From NCBI GenBank assembly GCA_037013685.1, contig CM072894.1, positions 32,605,029 to 32,669,028 of the forward strand: DNA of 64,000 nt. The letters are read 5' to 3'. Made by a program: the position numbers and the translations under genes. Shown here one piece after another: positions 54,501 through 64,000 of the stretch. The notes beneath the pieces are model-generated. The model saw only the letters and a program-made list of their open reading frames with translations. It was not told where the DNA came from and did not search any database. The stretch comes from Acridotheres tristis (Eukaryota; Chordata; Aves; Passeriformes; Sturnidae). How positions within the stretch are numbered: position 1 is the stretch's first letter; each line of letters starts with the position of its first letter.

Positions 54501-57500
54501 TCTAAAAAGATGCATAAGTCCGTCCCTTTTGATGCACAGGGGAGAGAAAAGAGCCACCAAAGGAGAGGGGGAAAAAAAAGAAGAACCAGCACATTTAGTT
54601 CAAATCCTTCAATATGATGCAAACTAACAGAAACCAAGCTGCAAATAACATCTGAAATTAATACAAAGTAAAATCATAATATTTGGTGAGAAGATTTAGC
54701 ATTGCTCATGTAAGAATGATGACACTGTCCCTTCCCCTTGAGAGTATGGATCATTCATAATTATTACTCTAATATAAAGGCTTCTCAACACTTTTCAAGC
54801 ACCTTCTCTAGATGGTGGATATAAGAAGGTCAGAAGTTTTATAAGCATATAGGAAAAGAAGAGACAGCTAGCAAACAGAAGGAGGAGAGAAAGAAAGATA
54901 TTAAACTGGTAAAAAGAGACTGGGATATTTGGTAGCTTCTCCTGCAAATACTGGAATTGTTTGCAGAGATAAAGACCTTCCCTAAAAGACTTTATCAGAG
55001 CAAAGATATACTTGCAGTTTGGTAAATCCTGAAATCAACCTGTGCTTTCCTATAGGTCTACACATATTCACATCTTCCTTCCAAAATTTCAAACGATATT
55101 ACCAAAATATGTAACCACAGTATTTGTTTTCTTAATGTTAATTGTTGTCAAAGACCATGATCTGTTTTGACAGCCAGGGTACATTTATATGCAGCCTCTC
55201 AGCTGGAAAGGAGCTGAAGCAGAAGGAAGGATTTTTCTGGACCAGCCTTCTAGGACACGAGATTTTGGCTGCACAAGCAGGCTCTGACTCTCAAGTAGGT
55301 ATGTGCATGTGCTTGCACAGTGTTTCAAATATTTTTAACTTTGGATTGCCACCAACTAGTAAACTTTCTGTGTGCCTTAATTCTTTTCCTTACTCAAAAT
55401 TTCCTCACCTTCAGGGAAAAAATGGCTTAGATTTTGTTAGGAAAAGAAACAGACTTTGCCCTAGGTCTAGGTCAAACATTGACTTGAAGAAACAATACTT
55501 GTGTCAGTAAATTATTTCTGGCACAATATCTGTCACCTGTTTCAAAAGAGTTGAAGGCAAACATGCCCATTCCTCAGCTTAAACAAATCTGGCCTCCATG
55601 CTGCTGAGCTGGCAAGAGATGCTTATATTCCTTTTCTGCCTTTTTTTTTTTTTAATCAAGTTTTAAAAGATCCTTGTTGCCAGGTTTCTAAACAAGCCAT
55701 TTCAAGCCAACTTGTGATTTCTTCTCTGTTTTCTGAGGGGGAATTTGAGGGTTTCACTGTAGAGGGGGTCAGACAGTCATTTTCTTGTACTTGTGTCTCC
55801 CCTTCTGCTGGAGAGACAATGTCTGGGAAGGACTTAAAATTTGGGGAGTTGGTAGGGACTAGCAGTCAAAGTACTCAATGAAAGTATTTGTGTAAACACT
55901 AGGAAATCAAAATCCTACATAATTTTAACATTATTGTATAGTAGAATAACAGTATTGAATAGCTGAATCCACATACCTGCTCTGGAGAGCTCATTTTAAA
56001 AAGATTGTTCAGGACTCACCAAATGCAGCAACTTCTTCTGTTGATGCTTGTACCAGTTTGAAGCTTAAGTGCAATGTTATTATTAGTTGCTTCTCAGTTT
56101 GCTTCTCACTTTACCCGTTTCTGAAGGATTTTAGACCAATCTTGTTATTTTTCATACTAAATGAGGAAAACCAGATGGACAAGATGGATCACAGGCAGCC
56201 TTGAAATTATGCTTGTTCTCCAAGGAAGGGATGAAATCCTGCAGTTATATCATTTACGAGTGGCTGTTTACTTTTACTGCCTCATAACTAGACCTTGGGA
56301 TCCATTAATGACTAGAAATCACAGACCCTGTAGCAACCATTTATGCAAACTTTAGTGAGCAAAAAAAAAGAGTAATCTGTATTTTTCATGTTATGCTATA
56401 GGAGAATAATAATATCAAATAACCCAGAATATGCTGCAATGTAAAAGTATCAGCTGCAGGTCTGCATGCAAAAAAGAAGACCCATAAAACTTTATAGTCG
56501 ATGTCTTTTTAATATTCTAAATTAACACATAAGAGTAAAAAACTACTTTGCCTGTGTCCTGTTAGCCAAAGAGGGCAGAGGTCTAATGTTTCATCTTATA
56601 AATTTATTTTAAGAAATAAGAAAACCTGCCTTTGAGAGGTATGTCAATGCAAAAATAATTATTGCATGCAAGCCCCTCAGCATAAAATGAAATTAGACAA
56701 GAAAGAAGGGAAATGAAACAATACTGTTTGAATGATTAAATCAATTTTGGCTGGGGTCATGTTGCATTAAGGGAAGGCATTATACAGGCAGGAGTATATT
56801 TTCCCTTCCTGTCAAGAGGGCTGCAGTTCATTTGACTCCTACACCTCAGCAATACTTGTGCCACAGAGAAATGTTATCTTCCACTGCCATTTTAGTAGGA
56901 AATGAAAGCTGTTCCTCTTCAGTGCAAACCTTGTCACTATGACCCAGGTATTGTTGAGCTTGGGTTTTATTCCAGTAGTGACCTCAGCAAATTCAATTAT
57001 CAAGGGCAATCATATCTCCTCTTCTCAATGTTTTAGCAGAAAAAAAGTCTGATTTTGTAAACAAGATCTGCTCTTAGATCCTTTATCCCTTCCCGTAGCA
57101 ATTCCAGTCTGGATTCACCATATCTGAAAAGGGATTACAGTCAAGATATGTAGCAAAACACTTTAGAATCTTATTCTTTAAGACACGTAAATATTTAATT
57201 ATCTTCACTGGAAAGAGCCTACAATTGCAGCCCCACAGAGCAGTTTGTAAGCAGTGTGCAGCTGAATTTGATATCTTACATTTTCTCAGGTGTCAAACTG
57301 ATGACTTCATCACCAGCTTCTCTACCTGAAGTAAGAATTTTCCATCTTGCAACATATTAGATATGCTGCTGAAAGTCAACCCCCAAAATATTAATTTATT
57401 TTTAATTTTCTTTTTTTTTCCCCCAAAACATATAATGTATAAAAAAATCACGATGGTTTAGAGACAGTAAATTTATAAAACATATTGCTTTATTGCCTCG

Positions 57501-59261
57501 TATGCATTATTTTTGTTCTGAGTGCAGATAGAGGTGAGCCAAGCAGATGTTCAGCAGTGGTTTCACATCTTGCCTCAAACTTTTTTTTTCCTCAGGGCCT
57601 CCTTCTAGAAGTTGTAAAGGCTACATCAAAAATGTCTAGGCAGTGTTTGTGTGAAGTTGTGAGTCAATAGATTATTTAAGATTCTAAAGACTCTTTTATT
57701 ATTTGTTTACATGGTTGGCATCAGACAATTAGGCTAAGGAAAGGCCTGGGTTTTGGACCATGCATTTGCAATTTGTTGAACTGATTGGTGTCAGAATTAC
57801 CAGGGAAGGAGTTTAGAAGGATTCAAATGAAAATCAGCCACGGGTGTGGCTGGAGAGGAAGTTGACTGAACATCAGGTAAGGACAGCATGAAGGGCTGGG
57901 AGGCTTTTGCTTCAGGCCATAGCAAGAGCTGCAGTGCTCAGGAAGAAAACTCTGCTGAGACTGATTCTTTCCATCACCACCAGGATTACTGGATTTTCTT
58001 ATTCTTATCAAGCACTGCCTAAAGAGCAAAGGATGCTGCAGTGGATGGATCACAGGACAGTTGTGATATTCCAAGGAACAAACTCAGAAAATCAACACTC
58101 ATCAGTTTAAACCTCTTAATCTGTTCTATCATTTATTCTGCCTATTCTGTTTGTAAACTCCATTAAAGTGTATTAACAAACTATAATACTGAAGGCAGAC
58201 AAGAAATCTAATTATCTTTTGTCGCAGAGCACCATATGCTTCTTTTAACTTCAAATAATAGGCTGAGAAACATTAGTATTTTAAATGAATCTTTGATGAA
58301 GTTGAACAAGAGAGAGGAAAAAAAATAAGCTAACCAATCTCTTCCAGTTATATTGTTTTTTGCTAGATGGGTTTACCTTTTTCACATGCTTGTTTTGCAG
58401 CATACCAAAGGGCAAATGAAAACAGGTGACAGGGTTAGTCACTTTTATGTCAGACATCATTTTGCTCCCAGCTGTGGCCCTGAGGAAGGTTTTGTTCATG
58501 GGTTTTTTTATTATTACTGTATTTTTGGCATGCTCATCTAGCTGCAAAAGCACCAGATGTCTCCATTGACTTTTTGAATAAACAAGCAAACTAGAAAATT
58601 ATAATAATTTTTAATCCCTTCATATGTTGCACGCATAAAGGAGGGTCCTGTTCTTTGGGATTTATTTTTTTACTCCAAAATGTTATACTGCTAGGAATAA
58701 AAAGCAAACAACACCCCAACCCACCAAAACAAAACAACCCCCTGGAGCTGATGGCAAGTGTGGATCCACTGAACTGGAGACCAATTTCTCAACAGAAGTG
58801 AAACCAAGGCATTGCCTCTCCATCCTGATGAGTGTTTGTGTGCAGCACTGAGGTGGGTGCAGAACCATCCCAAGCCATGATTTCATCAGGATTATTGGGT
58901 GTGTCAAATGGGGTGTCCATTTCTCTAAGGAGGAAGAACCTGTTGTCAAATGGCAACTCTTCTAGTGCTTAGTATGGAAAGATAATTAAAAATATTTCTA
59001 TTGCTTTGCTCTGAATTTTTCTTTTCCTTCTTCCTTGTTCACAGGTTTTACATAAGAGTTTCTGAGGTAACTGGTTTATCTGTACAGCTCTTTCTGTCAG
59101 CAGCAGCTATCAGAATTTTTTTTAAATGCATTATTAGTCTTCTATAGAATAATCCACAAATAAACTTAGAGGATAAAAAAATGTTTGCTTACAATATTGA
59201 CGATAGGGAAAAAAAATCTATTTTAGATACTTGGCAACAGTCATTTTTGCTTTGTCTCCAG
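54501..59261. other. Unique non-coding DNA, no gene recognised
   Basis: AT-rich unique sequence. Purine-rich patches lie at about 54540-54590 and 54855-54900, and a poly-T of 13 at 55641-55653. A strong acceptor-like sequence ends at 57595 and is followed by a short open frame. If the exon candidate at 59262 is real, the right-hand part of this stretch is its upstream intron. Confidence 0.5.
55641..55653. repeat. Poly-T tract, 13 bases
   Basis: Simple homopolymer run. Confidence 0.75.
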
Positions 59262-59365
59262 CCAGGAAGAGAACAGGAACCATTTATTGTGTCTCTGATG
59301 GTAATGAAGACATACACATGGACTACCACCAGCTCTGCTTCAGGAAGCCATTCCGTGCTCTTCAG
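59262..59365 (+). CDS. Candidate internal coding exon, unidentified protein
   Basis: A pyrimidine-rich acceptor (TTTTTGCTTTGTCTCCAG, ending 59261) precedes 104 bases that end CTCTTCAG and are followed by GTGATT, an acceptable donor. In the frame that starts after the first two bases, 34 codons are open and end exactly at the splice site, reading RKRTGTIYCVSDGNEDIHMD then YHQLCFRKPFRALQ. The composition looks like a real extracellular or cysteine-containing protein segment. The cysteine spacing with a following KP is faintly like the end of a thrombospondin type 1 repeat, but the arginine spacing before the first cysteine does not fit well, so I name no family. A second frame is also open, so chance remains possible. 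No partner exons were found in the window, which would require long introns. Confidence 0.35.
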
Positions 59366-62300
59366 GTGATTAATAAAAGTCTTTATGGCTGAGATTTAAG
59401 GAAGAGAAAGGTTTTCATACATTTTCTCTGGTTTTCTTTTAAAGGATTACTCACATTCTTCCCAAAAGAAGCTGGAATACTTTTTCTTGGAAAGGAAATT
59501 AATTATAACAGCAACTTCTGGTTTCATTAAATATATTAGGACTTTAATATTTCATATTTGGTTAAGATCTGAAAAGAGAAATAAAAGCTGTTAAATCTTT
59601 AGCACATCACTTCAATTTCCTCAAAAAAAGTCTGGGGAAGCAATTCCATCTATTCTATTCATTACATAAAGGAAAAGAGGATTATTTCAAATGTATTCAG
59701 AGACCTTAACTATGCAATATCCTGGTGGAATTTGCATGTAATGAAGATTTTAGACGAAAATATTCTTTCGGATAAAGTCACAGTGGTATTTTTGATTTGA
59801 AGATGGGTTCAAATTAAATCAATTCTTGACCACATTGAGCTCTGGCAGTTTTTTGGGCAATGCCTCCTTCCTTGCTCAAAGAACTGTTCATATGGGTCAA
59901 TCCTGCTCTGAATGGAGTCTCAGGGACCATCAGTCACCTTCAACATCCTCTGATTCCAAGTGCAAAGTGAAAGGATATGAAATTTAGATAAAGAAATGCA
60001 ATATTGGTTAGCAAAAGAATTTTACTCAAAGCAATATCAAATAAAAATATGTTTAACTAGCCCTAAGAATGCCCTTTTCCAGTTTCATCGGCAGGAGAGA
60101 CACAACTGGCTAATACAAGTTCCAAACTGGAAAGAAATATTTTCCTTTCTCAGCATTTCATTTGGATCCTGACAGTTCTTTCACAATCCTCTGGGTTTTC
60201 ATCTCTCCATTTCAAATATATTATTCCAGGTAATAACTACAGTATTTACCATTTTTATCTCTTCCTCTCAGTGGTGCTATGAAAGTAATTTTTGGAGGTC
60301 TAAAATGTTCCTTGCAGAGCATTTGAGTTCACTGAGGGGCACTGCAGCCCCTCTCAGTTGGAAGTGGGTGCTCAAGACACTTCTGACCTTTTTACCCTTT
60401 TATCAATGAGACTTTTGCATACTCACTTTACAATTAGACCATGCATACCAGTCCTATTTGTGTTTCTTTATAAAGTCTCTCTGCTGCCTCCTCTTAGCAG
60501 TGATTCTTTTGCAGCTGGCCTTGCTTTTTTTGGGCTGCATGTTCTATTTTCCTGGAATGAATCTTATATTACTTCTGAAATGCAGAATACTCTCAAAGGG
60601 AGGGATACTGACTGCATCCTCACATAAAACTGCTGAGAAAGACACATAAAATTGATCTCAACCCTGGCTGAGGAAAGCTTAGCCCCATCCCAAGACTACT
60701 AGACTAAACTTGGCCTAGTAATAAAAAATGCCAAACTATCTCCCTTTTAGGAGTCCTACTCCACATTTAGCCAGGGGTGCTGTTCTTAGTGAGCCTCCAT
60801 CATCTTTCCAAAAGCAAGCATTGACATCTGTCTCCATTCAGTCCTTCCAGGTGAGATGCACGTGGATGATGACATGCCTACGAAGCCCCAGGTGAGAAAC
60901 CTGTGCTGCAGTGGGGACAGCATGCAAAGGACTTTCCTCTTTAATATCTTACACTTCTTTTAAGTGGCTGTGTCCTAAATTGTACAGTTAAAGACTTTAA
61001 TCATTGAGGATGTCTCCTCACAGTACAGTTTTGTATCCCAGACGCTCAGGAGAAAGGCTAGAATCTAGAATGCAAATAACTGAAATCCACTTGTTGAAAA
61101 AATTAGGGCTTGAGTTTTTTGGTGGTTTTGGTTTTTGGTTTTTTTCTCTTTTTTTTTTTTTTTTTTTCTGTTAGGTTGCATTATCATTGTAGGTCTCTTC
61201 TAAGTGAAAATAATCTATTCTGTCCCTTTTATGAGTTGTCTTAAGCAACATTTGCACTAGCAGGCCCTCATTGTATCTCTGGGTAGCAGCCTGTCTTCAC
61301 TGCTGAGCGATTCTTTGATCAACAGGAAAGAACAGGGAAATGGACAGTTTCCCCTAAGCCATCATAAATATTTCCTGCCAGGACCCCCATGATAAGATGG
61401 AGCTGCTGATTTCATATTGCAGCTGCATCCCAGAATGTCAAAAAGGAATTGCCTGGTGTTGCTGCTTAGGGAGATCATAAAGTCCTAGTGGGATCTCTGT
61501 CCCCACATGCCCACACCAAGGAATGGATATGATAAAGCCTGGATGTCATCCAAACCCTGCTTTCTGTCTCCAGCTTTCTGTTTTCAGCAGCCAAGCCTTT
61601 CAAATTTATACTAGAATAATGTGACCTCGGGAGATCTTTATTTAAACAAATAGAATTAGGTTGTATAGCTATGTGGTTAGTGACAGTTCCTGAAACACAT
61701 TCAGCAGCAATTTGATGTTATTATTACAGCTAAGCCATTTTCATAAGGTCTCAGTTAAATATTTCTCCACTAACTCATCAAGACAAAGAGTTGACCTCAG
61801 CTTTCTTTTGGAGTCCATCAATACAGCTCCTTGTGAGGCAGAGGGGCCGTTTAAAACAAAAATAAATCCAAGAAGTTCCACCTCCTCCTGTTCCATATTA
61901 GCTAAACACACTGAGTCGGCAGGGCTGCCCATCCCCTGATGGCCCATAAGAGCTGTTTGCATTCTATTTTTAAGGGTAAAGTTCTCTGTAAAGGTGGGCT
62001 GCCTGCTGGGCTCCTGATGGATTTAAGATCTTGGTATTCAGATTAGGGCAGAAGCAGCTAAAAAGGAAGGAAAATATGTTAAAGTCTTGCTGTTGTGTTC
62101 AACGAAAGTCTAATCACATCAGGCTTTTTTTTTTTCAAATTAACATTAGTTGTGCTTCACCTTCATTAGTGCAGTTTAGATTGAGCAGTTGGTTTCAGTA
62201 AACCCAACAGAAACAGGGATGTGCTTCAGCTTCTCTGCAAAGGGCTGTATATTTATAGAGATCCATGGAAAAGATTACAAATAAAAAAACACAGATGCTT

Positions 62301-62504
62301 CTGTGTGGACTTAATTCATATTAGTAATGTGAAGCTATCAACGTGAAGGAAAAAGATCCTGTTAATAAGGGAGCATCTCTGCACTTGTCAGCATGACACC
62401 AGTGTTCTGTGGATGGGTATTTTCTTTAGAATATGCACACTGTAAAGTTCACCTGTCAAGCCTGACATTGCCCCAGAGTCTGGGGTCATGTTCAGGGGCA
62501 GATA
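59366..62504. other. Unique non-coding DNA, no gene recognised
   Basis: AT-rich sequence with a T/G-rich tract at 61114-61167. If the preceding exon candidate is real this would be its downstream intron. Nothing else is supported. Confidence 0.55.
61149..61167. repeat. Poly-T tract, 19 bases
   Basis: Nineteen consecutive T preceded by a GGTTTT-rich stretch from about 61114. Simple repeat. Confidence 0.85.
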
Positions 62505-62692
62505 TAGAATGGTTTGGGTGGAAAGGGACCTTAGAGACCATCTTTGCCCCTGCCATGGTTAGGGACACCTTCCACTATCCCAGGTGGCTCCAAGCCCCAT
62601 CCAGCCTGGCCTTGGGCACTTCCAGGGATCCAGGGGCAGCCACGGCTGCTCTGGCACCAGGACCTCACCACCCTCACAGGGAAGAAAAAGAA
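62505..62692 (-). mobile_element. CR1 LINE, 3' end, minus orientation
   Basis: Reverse complement of the CR1 3' region: TAGAATGGTTTGGGTGGAAA, GGGACCTTAGAGACCATCTT, CCATGGTTAGGGACACCTTC, CACTATCCCAGGTGGCTCCA, GCCTGGCCTTGGGCACTTCC, AGGGATCCAGGGGCAGCCAC and CTCACCACCCTCACAGGGAA in order. About 190 bases, 5' truncated with respect to the element. The terminal ATTCTATG units are reduced to one. Confidence 0.94.
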
Positions 62693-64000
62693 ACACAGAT
62701 ATTGATTTCCCTCAAAGCACAGCTACATGAAACCTGCATGAATTTTTGAGGGTGGAATACAAGTTATTTGCTGCTTGGCCTCTCTGGGCCTGGGAAGCTC
62801 TCCTGGACCCAGGGAATGGTGTGGGCTGCCAGGCAGATCTGGTGCCCCAGAGGTGCCCAGCACTCTCTCAGAAGGGTTACCTGAGAAAGAGCTACCTGAG
62901 TTTTGTCTGCTGCCTGGAAAATTTCTCCTGGCAGTCTGTGAAGCTGCCCTGTTATCCCAGATGTCCTTGTCCATGCCTTCTACTTGCCCTCTATACTTTT
63001 AAGCCTGAACTAATGTAAAACTACATCCTCCAAAACGTCAAGGCCCATTTCCTTCAATCTTCCCTTCATGAGCATTAACTCCTAAACAGTGTGGGATACA
63101 TACAGTTTCCTGACTGGCACACAGCTCTCTCTTCCAATTCCACATAAATTAACAGCCTGAGCTGCTCTTCCCTCTGTTCAAGGTTGTGGTTTTGCACCAA
63201 GCCCTTGAAGTCTGGGGACTAAAAAGGTCATGGACAGCTCTGGAGGCAGTGCCAAAGTTGCCCCTGCCTCATCAGGTTGTGCCCATTCACCAGCGAGCAG
63301 TGGTGATGCCACTGCAGGAGGAATTAGCCCAGCACTGGAGAAGCAGGACACCTCCGTGTGAGTCTCCACCTGTTCTCCGTGATTTAAAAAAATAACAGAA
63401 AAATAAACAAGATTTTGCTTACAAACAGAAGGAGATATGATTGAAACACCTCTGTGGAGGCTTTCAAAGCAACCAAGGGAGCACAGTGTGAGTTTGTAAT
63501 CAGGCCACGCTGTACTGAGTCCTTTCAGCAGCCCTGGCAATGACGTGCATGTGTTGAAAAGTGAAAAAAACAACTTTATGTTTTTCCCTGTGGGGGAAAA
63601 CACTGAAAGCCTTTTTTCCTTTTTAATATACTAAGAGGTGTAAAAGATTTCATGCTATCTTCAGATGTCAGCGTTAGATTAGGATGTGATGACAGAGGAC
63701 ATAAGGTATTGCTGGACAGTAAAATGCCTTTGGCCACAAGCAAGCCTGTCCTCGTTAATTTTATCTCAGCCTCATCTCTCTGATTTGTCACTGGCTCTGA
63801 ATTCTTCAATCTCTTCTCTCCATAAAAATGTCTAGCTGTCTCTTAAATTCATTTACGTCGTTGCCTTTTATGACCTTTCTTGATAACTTACTCTGTATTT
63901 TCTCTCCTGAGTAAAAAGCTCTGCCTCTCAATGAATTCTCTCATTGGTCTTAATTTCCTAATTTTGAGGGTTTGTGGCTGTCTGTCCAAGTTATTCAATT
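62693..64000. other. Unique DNA, slightly GC-richer, no gene recognised
   Basis: The 62740-63400 stretch is richer in G and C than its surroundings and carries overlapping open frames on both strands (up to 141 codons at 63178-63603, minus), none with a recognisable domain or good splice signals. The final 400 bases are ordinary AT-rich sequence. Confidence 0.5.

Overview
The window looks like a piece of a bird nuclear chromosome, most likely a songbird. The diagnostic evidence is seven 5'-truncated 3' ends of CR1, the chicken-repeat-1 LINE that dominates avian interspersed repeats, several still carrying the terminal ATTCTATG-like units. The background is AT-rich, unique DNA with many short A/T tracts and small microsatellites. 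I see no mammalian Alu, L1 or B1-type sequence. No operons, bacterial ribosome-binding sites, CRISPR arrays, rRNA or tRNA genes were found.

Layout: 1-5609 is unique non-coding DNA. 5610-6356 (minus) holds the longest protein-like stretch, an exon-like block with a strong splice donor but two closely spaced in-frame stops. 8942-9245, 25317-25655, 30630-30702 and 39000-39364 are plus-strand CR1 tails. 53575-53680, 54389-54500 and 62505-62692 are minus-strand CR1 tails. A perfect TACATA hexanucleotide array of about 20 units lies at 23341-23459. 42227-42725 is probably a solo LTR of an endogenous retrovirus in minus orientation. 59262-59365 (plus) is a candidate 104-nt internal coding exon with good acceptor and donor sites. 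The rest is intergenic or intronic sequence with simple repeats and a few short tandem duplications.

No complete gene can be annotated. The numerous 60-150 codon open frames are what chance produces in 64 kb and are not called. The best reading is a gene-poor region or part of a very long intron: at most one or two isolated exon candidates on opposite strands, plus ordinary retroelement debris. I found no convincing new biological system. The two exon-like blocks are the items most worth checking.
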